This document shows, one piece after another, positions 10,655-22,740 of a DNA stretch of 64,000 nt. The notes below the pieces were generated by a model that had not been told where the DNA came from, searched no databases, and was given only the letters and a program-made list of their open reading frames with translations. The position numbers and the translations under genes are program-made. This stretch comes from Odiellus spinosus (lineage: Eukaryota; Arthropoda; Arachnida; Opiliones; Phalangiidae): the NCBI GenBank assembly GCA_963920705.1, contig OY987227.1, forward strand, positions 22,283,434 through 22,347,433, written 5' to 3'. The first letter of the stretch is position 1. Each line of letters begins with the position of its first letter.

Positions 10655-13032
10655 CAAACTAAAAATCATGCTGACTTAGGAAACCAACACTTTTGAACGT
10701 TTAAAAGGGAGCATAAACCAACACGAAAAATAGACTGTTAACTCGTTTCCTAACTATTTGGCAGGCATGGCAAGAGATACCATCCACCTTGAGCCACAGC
10801 TTTATACTCCCTTTAAAAATAGTTTGTAAATATTTTTACATGCGCCCAAGCTTCCAAATGTTCAGGATTATTCTCCCAAGGAATTTGTCTGCAAATTGGA
10901 TTTCCTTCCATCGTGTCAAAGTTTGGGGTGACTGAGCCAACCGTATAGAAGAACTCCCTCCACATTAGCTGTCCGTGTAACGATACTGGTGGTTTTGAAT
11001 AACCATTTTTAGAATCACTATAAATGTCTTGCAGTTTCCAATAAAACGTTCTGGCAGATAAACAACCAAACTTGATGAAAGGGCTGAGAACAGTCGTACT
11101 AGGTTCGAGACTGTTTGGTGAAGTGTTTGGTTTCTCGAATTTACAGACCCACGCCTTATAAAAAGAAAAAAAAAAAAAAAAAAAACATTATTTTGAACAT
11201 GTTAGGTAAAGAATTAATCATTTTTACCCGCTTCGAAAGCTGCTCTTCCATTCTTCTCAAAGCTTCAGTTTCACCACCTGGAAATTTGTTCGGTCCCAAC
11301 TTTGAAGAGTCCACTCCTAGTTCCTCGAGTGAAGGAATCCCAAATTCTTTATCGTGATTTTGGGTCAACGGGGTTGAAATACCTTAAAAATTGTTACATA
11401 AGCTTGAAAAATTACGAAGTTTTATCAGAAAATCCTAAAAATTACCATCAAAACTAGGGCATTCTATGGGTTTCGAAGGGGCTCCTAATTTATTCGCGGC
11501 TGTCAAAAAGCCTTGGTAAGTAAGAGGAGCTTTACCACCACATGTAGAAACAATTCTACAATTAAAGTCGTGTTATATAGAAATTAATCCATTTTAAAAA
11601 GAACGTGAGAATTCACCGTCCCATGGATTTAAAGTAACTTTTATATAAAAAAACAAGCTGGCTAAGTGGTAATAGAGGGTTTGGGAACTTACTTAGACGT
11701 ATCGAAGATTGTATTTGAAACTTCCTTGTGAACTTCAATGCCCATTGATTTAGCTAATTCATCTATCTCAGCGTCTCTTTTCTTGGCGTAAGGTTCGGTA
11801 TCCATTTCGTATGTCAAAAGATTTATTTTCCATTCTTTAAAGATTTTCACAAAAACGTCCTTTGGGTTTCCCCGTAAAATGAACAGCCTAAAAGTTAAGA
11901 AACTAACATTATTATCACCAGTGAATCATATTACGAGCCTTGTATATCTAATAGTGCTGGGTGGATCCATTTACTGGGTAAAGTAATCGATTACCGATTA
12001 CTTTTCACAATTACCTTTTAAACTAGTAATCGAATCTGCCCAGCACTAATCTTAAGATCGAATACTATCTTCTTGAGAGATTCACTCGTGGTATTTTTTG
12101 CATTACTTTTTGAGAATTAACCTGAACTCCTTTGAAGCCAATATGTTCGGTTAAAATCGATTATTCAAGAAAATAATTGTACTTCTCGACCTCTAAAGTT
12201 GATACCAAAATAATTTTATATTTCTGATGTGGCCGCACGAAGGTTCCTAAATTTTCCACCCCATCATTCTAGTACTTAAAAGTTGGGATCTCACAAATTT
12301 AAATTTAAAGATATGCCTTTAAATTGTAGTTATTATGAAGAATATGATAGAAAATGACAATAAGAATGCACAACGCAACTGGAAGCTGTCTTACCAAGCG
12401 ACTCATGGTCGAGGGCGGAAAATAATGCCTTGTCATGCACGGAAATATCCGAGTTTAAAGTGTGGCTGTCATGGGATTTTTCATGAACTTAAAATGGAAA
12501 TAAAGAAGCATTTTCGGAAAGATGGATAATAAACTATTCAAAGTATATATATACAAACGTCATAGAAGTTATTATCGCAACAGAAAAAAAAAAAAAGATT
12601 CCCAAGATGATCGCAAAAATTTTAAAATTATATACGGTTTGTTTCCCATGATCAAAATAGGTTATCCGATTGTGTATATAGTAAGGGTTATTAATAACCC
12701 TGATATAGTTCATTGAAAGCGTGTAATAAATTGGTATTTCCATTTAAAAGCTTTTTTTTAGCTTAGAAATAAATTAATCCCCATCTTGATACCTACCTAG
12801 AATTGCGTTTTTTCAACGATTGATCCAGATCGTTTAAACTTTGAATGAGAAACCTCCATCTGTTTGGACCAACTTTCATCTCTCTAGCGATGTTTGGATC
12901 CAGAACAAAAACGGATCGTAATGTTTGGGATTTCTCGACTGCGGTAACCAAGGCGGGGTTGTCGTGTAGACGGAGTCCTTTTCGAAACCAATGAACGGAA
13001 TTCATCGCCTTGACTCGAGATTCTTTTCCCAT
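9047..13032 (-). CDS. phr6-4: (6-4) photolyase
   Basis: Nine exons: 13032-12797, 11887-11693, 11555-11446, 11382-11228, 11154-10840, 10468-10328, 10176-9955, 9351-9222, 9129-9047; 528 residues. The N-terminal photolyase domain begins [16 protein letters not shown]. The FAD domain contains [58 protein letters not shown] (with the two active-site His of (6-4) enzymes) and [17 protein letters not shown]. These are closer to Drosophila phr6-4 than to insect CRY2, which has WPGGETEAL and CSSFFQQFFHCYCP at the equivalent places. The enzyme uses FADH- and blue light to reverse (6-4) pyrimidine-pyrimidone lesions in DNA. The last exon encodes a basic tail, [20 protein letters not shown] followed by FKKK, which looks like a nuclear-localisation plus PCNA-binding-like segment. 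The start could be MNSV (13005) instead of MGKE. Confidence 0.92.
10626..10654. repeat. Poly(T) tract in photolyase intron
   Basis: A homopolymer of nearly 30 T in the intron between photolyase exons 5 and 6. Nearby 'AAAGGGAG' fragments suggest transposon debris. Confidence 0.6.
11952..12048. mobile_element. Small hairpin element in photolyase intron 1, TA-flanked
   Basis: The 97-bp segment begins TAGTGCTGGGTGGAT and ends ATCTGCCCAGCACTA, which are near-perfect inverted repeats. An internal symmetric run, GTAATCGATTACCGATTAC, gives strong fold-back. Terminal TA on both sides would fit a TA target duplication (Tc1/mariner-type MITE). No coding capacity. Confidence 0.55.
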
Positions 13033-13363
13033 ACCCTATAATTACGAACAAAATGAAATATTCGATTTATTAAAAAAAAATAGGGGAGAATATAGATTAA
13101 AAAACACCCACGTGAACCCCTTAGACATAATAAATAGTTGTTAACGCCAAACTAGAAAGTTTAGACAATAAATCTTCAATTACCGTAACATTAAAACTTC
13201 GATAAAAAGCCTTAATTTCAATTATGATTAATTAACGAAGGGAGTCTAGCCCTGATAAAAATTAATTTCCGCCTCGGGGCTTTTAATCTTTCTAATATTA
13301 TAATAAATACATTATTAATATAGCCATTTAAGAAAGCATGTGGGATTTTACCTTCTTTTCTTT

Positions 13364-13540
13364 TAAAGGGATACTTGGAGTTAAAAATGGAACACCCTTT
13401 GAATTTATTTTCGGAATCACCATGCCCAAAAAACGTATTTAGTGTTTAAATTAATTTCAAAAGTTTGGTAAAATTTGAATAATAGTTAATAAAAATTCGA
13501 GCCAATCATAATATTTCAGTATTCAATAGCGCTTGTAATG
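13364..13540. repeat. Dispersed repeat fragment, also at 47424-47615
   Basis: It begins TTAAAGGGATACTTGGAG and shares with 47424-47615 the blocks TTTATTTTC.GAATCACC, ATGCCAAAAAA.GTATT, AATTAATTTC and CCAATCATAATATT. A third, shorter piece is at 49213-49300. The TTAAAGGGA start suggests another TTAA-inserting family, but I found no clean right end. Confidence 0.4.
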
Positions 13541-14317
13541 TCCTAACATTAAAACTTTAACATTAACTTTGTAAATTAATTTAAATACCAAAAACGTATC
13601 TAAAAATTGGGAAAATTATGGAAAGAAATTATTTAAAGAAGAGAAAAAATTGAATATAAGACTATATATTGATATATATGTATATATTCAAAGAATTATT
13701 CAGACATCGTAAAAGAAAATCTTTAAATGGGAGTAGATTCAAAATCACATTATTATTCAGACGGTAAAACTTTATAAGTAAAGTCAAGAGACTTAGGGAA
13801 GATTGTCGTATACTCTTGGTAAACAATTATTGACCAAAATTATTTTCTCATTATCAGAACGGCAACCATTTTGTTACAACGATGCAGATATTCCGTGATT
13901 ACACATGTTAATTACTAGTTACCTATAGCCTATAAATTAAAAATGTTGCATTCAAATAACGTAGCAGAAAATCGCTATACGCGACGCTCCGTGGTATTTG
14001 TCGACCCATGGGAAACAGTGTTTAACCATAACGACCTCCGAAAGATATATAATTTCGGGTGTCAAAAAGGATGTAACGGCGAGGTGAAGACAACTACAGT
14101 CCTTCGGATCACTGACCCCTGGTTTCTTGATCAACTAAACTGGTCCCAGAATTTTTTAAGTAGTCCCCTTCAATATTTCTATAAAATATTCGAATTAATA
14201 AACTAGTCCATGGGACCAGTGACCCCCAGTTTTGGAATTTAAAAAGTAGACCAAGCTACTAATGAATTGGTTTTTGACTAGTATATTTGTTTTATTTCGA
14301 AGCCTGCTCAGGTTTTT

Positions 14318-14434
14318 GAACTATTTGCACTAGTAAAGGTGAACTCAAGAGTTCACAAGAGTTTGAACTCAATGTGCAATTGTCAAAGCTGAACCTAGGT
14401 GTACGATGTATTCACAGAAGTGGTTAACCCCTCG
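14318..14434. repeat. Dispersed repeat with TTTGAACTCAATG.GCA subunits
   Basis: It contains 'gagtttgaactcaatgtgca', 'aaagctgaac' and 'aggtgtac', ending near AACCCCTCG. The same words recur in the element at 31139-31290. Probably relics of one inverted-repeat element. Confidence 0.4.
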
Positions 14435-16061
14435 TGTACAAATAATTACATTATTATCTTTACGAGGAAGTATATGGGCTACAAAATTAACCCGACAGAG
14501 ATGGGATCGATCAAAAATAGTTAAAATTTCATACATTAACTCATCGCAAAAAATATGCAATTTCAATAACCCTTTAAAATATGTTCTGATATTCTATCCC
14601 ACTTGAAAATAAATATAGGTTGCTGTTACAGTATATGAAATATTTGGCCAACCTAACAATGTGGTCCGTGAAGCGTCTCGAAATCATAAAATAGAGCCCA
14701 GACATAAACGAAAAATCACAAGGAAATAAAGAAGGAAAATTATTATAATTAAAATTTTAAAATATACGCGGAAAGGGTTTCAACGTAACTTCAAACTCGA
14801 AATTTAGAAGAAAAAAAATGCTAGTAATTTATAACACCGGTAAGGCCGGTTAGAGATTTTTTAAGCATTTTCTGGAAATAAAGTTTTGGAGTTTATAGTT
14901 CTAGAAGTGCCCACCAGAATGTGAGAAAAATTCCAACATGCGCGACCTCGAAATTCGACAAAAATGTGTATTGGGCGAGAGAGTGTCGACTAAATAAATT
15001 TCAAGAAATCAAAAGATTTTGATTTTCTTTTTTCAACTTTAAGGATAAATACGTCCAAAGATTATTTTTCTCTAGTTGTCGGGTCTTATACGGGAGATTT
15101 TATTTTATTTTCGAGCGTACCCTTCGACCCCAGAGAAATTTTCGCCGACAGATTTCGGAAAAATGGGTGGTACCCGCTGTTTCGATTCAAAAAGAGTGAA
15201 AAGACCAAACTCAGCGGGAAGGCTTTATTTCTTTCCCGTTCTATAATTTATTTACTTCGTCTTACCTTATAAGATCGACTCGCTAAATCCTAATCTCCCG
15301 GCACCGTCTAACAATTTCTAATTAATAAAATATTTATTTAGTAAAGGGATGGTAAAACTCTTTAGAAACGAATTACATCGCATTCTAAATGACCCCTTTG
15401 AGGGAGTAATCGCTCCTGTAACATTTGTGTTCGATACACAAACCCTTTTAACGTTGACGTACAAGAGAGTAACAATAATTAATTTGATTTGATTTTGAAG
15501 AATTTATATAAATATTGCCGAAATTTACACCGTCACTACTTCAGTTATTAATGAAGTCAAGAGAATTGTATCACAAGTCATTTTAAATCGTATTAATTAC
15601 CATGACCATCTAAGCCAATATTAAATAAATAAATTAACTTATCTATAGATTTAATATACACATCAATTTCTAAGAAAAAAATTATCGCAAACCTAGAATT
15701 ATAAATTTCAAGGATAACACGCAGCAAAATTCAAAAAACTATTTCAAATAGACGCTGCACGGAAAAAATCGAAACTGTCGAAAGAGTTATGGCTGTGCTA
15801 ATGACGCTCTTTCTTAAAAATTAATCTAATCATGATTGGTGCGCACCGAATATAGCTATAATTACTGCGGGATCTACAAATTGCGCAATAATTTGGCCAC
15901 TCCCCTTTTCTGAAAACCCCAATTTCTGTCGAAAAAACAGAGTTTATAATCCATTTTTGAAAGAAAACTTGAATATTTTTCAGTAAAATTTTGTATAGTC
16001 ACTTTTTAGACAATACTACACACATTTCAATAAATTTATTTTGCAGCGTGCCATCCTTTAA

Positions 16062-16438
16062 AGGGAGAATGCAACCTAACAACAAATGATCGTTTAAATA
16101 GGCCTAATCTACAGCTAAGAAAAGTTTCAAACCAATATTGAATAAGAAATAAATTTAAAACTTTCCAGGAAAATAGGCTTAGCTGGACTCAAGGAGATCC
16201 CGAATTCTTCGCATTGAATGGTTAGCGACCAATGAGCAAAGACCCGTCGTTAAGGAGGGATCTCCAATAACATTCGATTGGTCGCTGACTCTTCAATGGG
16301 AAGAAATTCAGCTAAGCCCCTTTTCCTGGCAAGTTTTAAATTGATTTCTAGTTTAATATTTGCTTGTAATTTTTTTTCTGATTGATTAGGCCTATTTAAA
16401 CAATAAGGAATCGATTGTTGTTAGGTTGTATTTTCCCT
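16062..16438. mobile_element. TTAA foldback MITE, full copy A
   Basis: The ends are AGGGAGAATGCAACCTAACA and its reverse complement (right end slightly diverged), flanked on both sides by TTAA. The arms are long and contain TTAAATAGGCCTAATC. The core has GGTTAGCGACCAATGAGC against an inverted ATTGGTCGCT. It is related to the copies at 27596-28008 and 35007-35440. No coding capacity. TTAA insertion is typical of piggyBac- or Kolobok-type transposases; which one cannot be decided here. Confidence 0.8.
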
Positions 16439-16577
16439 TTAATAGTTTTGGCCCTTTTGGAATAAAATTAATTAAGGCAACCGTGGGAAAATTAAATATT
16501 AAAAACAAATCTTTTAGATTTCACTTTACCTTTAAATAAATTTGGGCGCGGTGATGCAAAAGAAATAATAATAACAC

Positions 16578-16602
16578 GATGATGATGATGATGATGATGA
16601 TA
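16578..16602. repeat. (GAT)n microsatellite
   Basis: About eight GAT units followed by a short ACTATAATA repeat. Confidence 0.8.
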
Positions 16603-17664
16603 ACTATAATAACTATAATATTTTTTAAAAGAAGGTGTTTACGATCATTCTATAGCCTAGAGCTAGTTTGACACGATACGTAAGGGTCGAATGTTAATAC
16701 CCTTTTAATTAATTATATAGTTATATATATATATAAATATATATTTATAAAAACCAATTAATACGACGCATTCTTCACTAAAAACCCTAATTAAACTCTT
16801 CCCCAAATATTGCCCCTTTACCATTAAATGAACCGGTAGTGCTATTAATAAAAATAACTCTGCCGTGCTCCTGTTTGAGCTAGATAAGTTTGCAGCCACT
16901 ACTTCCAACGCTTTACGACGTTTATTATTGTATATTAAAGGGAGAATGCAAACCGAAAAGAAGTATTTTTCCAATTTTAAAGGGAGGGTGAAAAGTAAAA
17001 GTTATTTTCCGCTTCTAAAAATAAAACAGGTTTGTGTAGTAAAACATTCAGGAGTGTCTTTGAATTGTACAAAAAACCGAAACCTACCAATTTTGGCAGA
17101 ATAGTGCTCGCAACTGCGGCTAGATATCTGCTCGGTCAAGAGATAAAACCGCAGGTAAATCATGTTCCAAGTTTTCAACAAGGCATATTATGATTGGTAT
17201 GTGGTTCTGAAAGTTTTGTCGTCAAACTTTCGCCCAAAGAGAAAGGAAAAAATTTAAAAACTCTAAACGGTCAAGATACGGAATTCTAAATTGCCCTCTC
17301 TAGCGGTTGAGATTGGAACTAAGTAGGCGGTGCTAAAGTTTAAGGGCGAAAATGTATCGACGGAAAATAACGAAGGAGCGTGCTTCGCTCGGCCGTCGCG
17401 ATTTCAAGTCTGATTTACTCTAGAAAGAATATGCTGGTCATTATTTAAAAAATCGTCATAGCACTGCTGAAGGCGGAAATAATATTATTAACCCAAATAT
17501 ACCCAAAAGACACTGATATTCAAACCTAATCCAACTTCCGAGTTTAAATTAATCACTGAAGTCTCACCAAATATTTATGGAACTATTATAAAAATAAATT
17601 CAAATGTTGTTGCATTTTAAGCTTGTAGTTTAACTTTAATGTTAGTCTGTAAATTATTTAACTA

Positions 17665-17724
17665 GTGGCTTAGGCCTATTTAAACGATAAGAAATCGAAA
17701 GAAAAATCGGGTTGCATTCTCCCT
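17665..17724. repeat. TTAA foldback MITE, isolated right end
   Basis: The sequence GGCCTATTTAAACGATAAG is followed by TTGCATTCTCCCT and then TTAA. This is the right arm of the family at 16062-16438. A left end of the same family (AGGGAGAATGCAAACC) lies at 16938, so an old, expanded or nested copy could span 16938-17724. Confidence 0.55.
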
Positions 17725-18865
17725 TTAATCCGCCTAACCTTATGCTAGTTTGCAAATTATTCTTGAACCTAAGTTTAGTTTTAAGGAACGATATTGGAAA
17801 TTAAAAAAAAAGTCTGAAATTCTGGAATTTTTAACCCCAGGTATTTAGATACCACCCCACCACCAAATTCTCCAAATATTCTGTATAGATTATTTAACAA
17901 TTTAGGCCCTTTAGGTTGAATATAAATTAAATACTACATTCTTAAATTAAAGATTTTTTTTCTTCTTCCTGTAATTTGCAATTAAAAACATTATTGCCCA
18001 CACTTATTAGATTTAAATAAAATTAAATAAAAATTTCTAGAATATTTCGCGGTTTTCTAGTCAGTTCTTTTTTGGTACGAGATGAGAATAAATTTTGTTA
18101 TTTTTGGGTCTAAAATTCGTGGGATTTAGACTGATTACGAGAAAGATATATAACCTTTTCGCCTTTTTTTTTATTTTTTCCTTTCAAAGTTTTTCCAAAT
18201 GACTATTTGAGTATCTACGTGTAGGCTCTAATAAGTTTACAAGAAGAATAATAAAACGTTTAGCGCGTTCGAAAAACCTCTTTTTCTTTTCGAGGGGGAC
18301 GTCTTACTTTGTAAAGAATTGTTAATTAGAACGCTTTTTTCAAAGTATCAGCTCAATTAACGCCTAAAGAGAATTCTAAAAACTTCTGTTATGCCGGTAA
18401 CATAACGTAAACATTTTGTCTTCCTACTGAATTTTCAGATTACAGCTACTAATACGTGAAATCTTTAAAAAAAAAACTTTACTGAACAATTCTGTTGAGT
18501 TGTACAATCGTTTTTCGAGTCTCGAAATTAAAGGGTAAATATGTTTAAATGAAAGGCCACTTCGCAATTGCCATTCTGTAAGCGTTCTATTTCAAACAGA
18601 CACCTACAAATTCAAAGACTTGGGTGCGCGCTTTTGTAAAAATGAATGAAAATCAAGATTAGAGCGCGTGGAAATTCGCGCTCTTTTGTCGAAAGATAAC
18701 TACAATAGAGTAGTGACATTTAGGCGGGGAAAAGGTGGAGTTTTGCTAAGTCACTCCTTCACAGTGCTTTTTGCCCTGTCCCTGCGCAAATTTATCACTG
18801 AATTCTAAACGTCACTACGGCGGGGAAACTAGAAAATGAAAATTTAGCCACTCCCCTTTTCTGAA

Positions 18866-18935
18866 AATTAGGCCTATTTAACGAAAGGGAATCGATAAAA
18901 AAAATCACTTGTTGTTAGGCTGCATTCTCCCTTTA
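18866..18935. repeat. TTAA foldback MITE, isolated right end
   Basis: TTAGGCCTATTTAACGAAAG leads to CACTTGTTGTTAGGCTGCATTCTCCCT and TTAA. Same family as 16062-16438; no matching left end was found nearby. Confidence 0.55.
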
Positions 18936-21900
18936 AGTGAAATTTTGTATAAGCGCTATTTAGACCATATTACACCCTTTAAAATTGGTTTGGACGAAAT
19001 TTATTTTGCCTCTTGTCAACCCTTTAAAAATATTTTAAGCGTAAATTTTAAGCTTAAAGACGATGTATTTAAAATTCGTATCACTAAACGTAATATTACG
19101 AAATCATCGACAAGGATCACACACGCGTGAGCCCCGATTACAACATTTTCTGGCTCGCGTGGTTATAAAAGAACAGGGGAGGGAGATTTGAAAAATGTTG
19201 AAAATTACAAGCGGTGGGTCTTATCCAAACTTCCTCCGAAAAAGGGAGTTAACCAGAATTCGGCTTTAAAAAAAGAAGAAAAAGAAATTCGAATAGGGAG
19301 GTGACTTTGGCTACTCAATTACAATTTTCAACAAGGATAATCTCGCGAGAAAAAAGCTTCTCGGGCTTTAAAAAAAAATACAGACAAACTGGGAGGGGGT
19401 CAGCGAAAATTCAACTCGATTAAGGGTTCCGAGACTACGGAGAAACGAAAGGTAAGTTTAACCCTTCAAGAATAAATTAAAAGCTATAACTACTTTTAGT
19501 AGAAGCTAGGAAGCATTGAAAAAACATCTGTTCACAATGTTCTCAAAGTTTACTTGACCTTTCTCGACGAGAGTAAAAAAATAAATACGATTTGAAACTA
19601 TTTCTCAATTCAACAAATCTAAAAGGAGATTTTGGTCGGGGTTCATCGCGATCGCGGGATGACAGACGTTTTAGAAAGTGTTTGCAGACACTATTGATAT
19701 GGGTCCATTTTTAAAGAAAGCCTGAAGAAAATAGATTGTAATACGGCATATAATTAATCTAAAATATGATTCGGAGTTAAAAAAAACGTAAAATATTTCA
19801 ATTTCACACTTTCAGGTCGAGAAGTACATACAAATCAATCAAATCTCGCCTTTTTAGGCAGGTATACAACAGCATTATAGACGGCCCCAATTCCCAATAA
19901 AAAATGAGACATAAAACTTTTCTGGACAATATTTTTAACGATATTTCCTAAAATGATGCTCAAATTTCATTTGGAACACTTGAAAACCGACAACCACACT
20001 TTAAAATAGCTAAACAAGCTTACAGTAAAGGGAGGATGATCTTCTAAAGAATAATAAAAAAAAAAAAAATCAATTTAAAATGCGCGGGAAATAACCAGAG
20101 TTATAATAGTTTGGTATATTGACTTGGTATTTTCGAGTGTCTACCTACATTCTGTTATTTTTTAATGCCCCCGTTCGGAGATTAGTTTATGAGTCAGTCA
20201 CGGATTTTTGGTGCAAGCGTCTTGTCAATAAAGGCGGCTTTCTACTGATAAGACGCTCGCAACCACCAAATTGTCCGGGCAAAATTGGGCATCTCTCGAC
20301 TTTCGAGGAGAAAAAAAAAAGAGAGAGAGAGAAAAGACAGTTTCAATATCGCCTGATATTGTTCGCACCCACCCCTAAGCCTTTTTAAGGAAAATGCGGA
20401 TAAAAGACCTCGCCACTCTAAGGCGATTAACGAGATATAGTTTCGTAAGATGATATAATTCACCAAGTTTCTAGGTTTTAGGGGATATCAATGTTTCACG
20501 TGGAGCTATATATGGCGCCTTCTAAGAGAGGAAAGGATTAAGCTGGTAGTCACTTTTCATTGGCTGTAGATACCAGCTGATACTATTCTACAGCGTATAG
20601 TATAGTACCATATTATCTACCCTTAGACCAAATAGTACGATCAAAGGCAGGGAGTTTTTAAATTTTATGGATTTATTTTGGTTTGTAGTAAATCGGTATA
20701 AGCTAATTTATATTCTAATTCTATCTTAATTTTAATCTAATTTACTATAGTGTTAAATCAAGTTACATCTAGATTTGTTAAATCATAATTAGATGATGTG
20801 ATCATTAAAGGGAGCCTGAAGGAAAAATTAAAAGCCCTATTTCGTTGAAAAAAGTTATATGGTACTAAAGGCAACACGTGTTTCATTTCAAAACCGCTAA
20901 GCAGGCTCTATCACGTTCTCAAGTTCTTGGATGAAATGGGAATCTCTAGCTCTTAGGGTAGCACAAACGGATGTACCCTATACCAGCAGTTCCTCAAAGC
21001 AGCAGGTCCAAAACTTTCGCTGCTTTTGAGGGTGCAAATCTCAAAAACCTGCTATTTAGGGAAATCGTGCTTATTTGTAAGGTTGGGGGAAATTAGGGAA
21101 TTTGAGTCTTCTCATTGCAGTTGGTATTCTTTGAGTTTATCCTAACCAAACCTAACTCAGCGAAACCCAACCCAGTCAAACCACACCTAAGCTAACATAT
21201 AGTGCCTAATTACTTCAAATAGCCAATAAATTCCATTGATTGGTTCTTTCAAAATTATACATAAGATTTCTTTAAATTTCACTGAAATATTCTTAGCTTT
21301 TTGTTAAAATGTCCTTAAAATATAAGTAAAATTCCATTAACATATTTTATATATTTTCATTTTACCTTTCAAGTTTTCTTAAATTGAAGTCAGGTTTTAT
21401 TATTTCTTTAAAAATGGGTCCAATAACAATTAACCTAAAACTAATACATAGACCGTCGACAAAAAGGATGGCCGAGTCGATGACACCCTCCCCCTAAGAT
21501 CAACCTAGTAGACCCAAATCCTAACTAAATTCCAACCCAATAAGATCTCAAGTAATATGATTTATAAGGAACCCATTTAAACAAAAAAGTAAGGAGGAGC
21601 TTCAAATAAAGAATAAAAAAATAACGACCCTCTTGTGTCTATAAGTAACTCCCCTCGTCTTTATCCCCAAGAACTCGAAGATAAAAGAAAAAACGATTTT
21701 AATTATCGTTAACAATAAAGAAGGCGTTCGAAAAAAGCTGAGAGGCAAGAAAAGTTCAAGAAAAAGCTGCGCAAAAATTAAAGTGATGAATTTTAGTATT
21801 CGCTACGGCGACACGTGGGACGAACTTCTAGCACCGCAAAGCAGGTAGCTAAGTACTATACATTTCGATTCAAAAGCAGTTGTCAAGAAGTTAAAAACCC

Positions 21901-22346
21901 CAGGCGGAATAATACACAACGTTAAACGTAATAAAGCTAAAATGTAGTCGTTGCCAATTCCACTTGAACACGAGTATAGCTACTATTACATGTTTATCAG
22001 AAGTAACTTGTCTTCGAGCTATAGAGAAATAAATAATAATCAAAAGGTGATACTCGTCACAGATTCTCTGAGACAATTCCTTCAAATTTCCCATGGAATA
22101 AACACTCATTTAATATGGAGGATATAAGTGTATCTTGTTAGACTAACAAGCCCTTTTATAGCTCCCTATAACGTTTCCAAATGTCACACTATGCCACTGT
22201 TAAAAATAAATTCCTTGTAATTTAACGTAGTTAATCTAATTTAGCATATTTTCCAATCAAATAAACCTGTGTCAGCAATACAGGAATGTTCCTGGTTATT
22301 TTCTGCCAGTTAATTTCCTATATAATTTCAACAGTATTTTTATAGC

Positions 22347-22740
22347 TTTGGGTCCTTTCGACCGAATTCCCATTCGACCGAACCCAATCCCATTCGACCG
22401 AAAAACCCGCGCTTTGGCGGTTTTTGAAATTTTTGGGGTATTTCCAAGGTATAACCTAACCTAACCTAACCTAACCTTTCAAATAAATATTATTTAAAAC
22501 TGCATTATTGTATTTTTTTTTACTACCGTTTACGTACGAAGAACCTAGCTTAACAAAAGTTCCATTCAACGTATTACATATATAATTATGCGTATGCTTC
22601 TATTCGATTGAATTAAATTTTTGAATTTATTAGCCCATTCGGTCGAATGGGAAGAAACCTTTTTCCCAGCCCAATGGGCTAGAAATTGCAGCTATTCGGC
22701 CGAATGGGATTTCGTTCATATGGGAATTCGGTCGAAAGAG
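22347..22740. mobile_element. Inverted element built from CATTCGACCGAA units, with internal telomere-like repeat
   Basis: The left end carries three copies of a CATTCGACCGAA-type unit (22355-22402), starting CTTTCGACCGAATTCCCAT. The right end carries the inverse (22632-22740), ending ATGGGAATTCGGTCGAAAG. Between them, at 22452-22477, is a run of AACCT units. No target duplication could be recognised. The palindromic subrepeat ends suggest a foldback-type element; the family is unknown to me. Confidence 0.55.
22452..22477. repeat. Interstitial (AACCT)n, the arthropod telomere motif
   Basis: Four to five perfect AACCT units (TTAGG on the other strand) inside the inverted element at 22347-22740. 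Confidence 0.75.

Noticed and set aside
9047..13032. Insect cryptochrome 2 instead of photolyase
   Set aside because: Diagnostic blocks ([38 protein letters not shown]) match (6-4) photolyase rather than CRY2.
22452..22477. A true telomere end
   Set aside because: Only four to five AACCT units, internal, and bounded by an inverted element; unique sequence continues on both sides.
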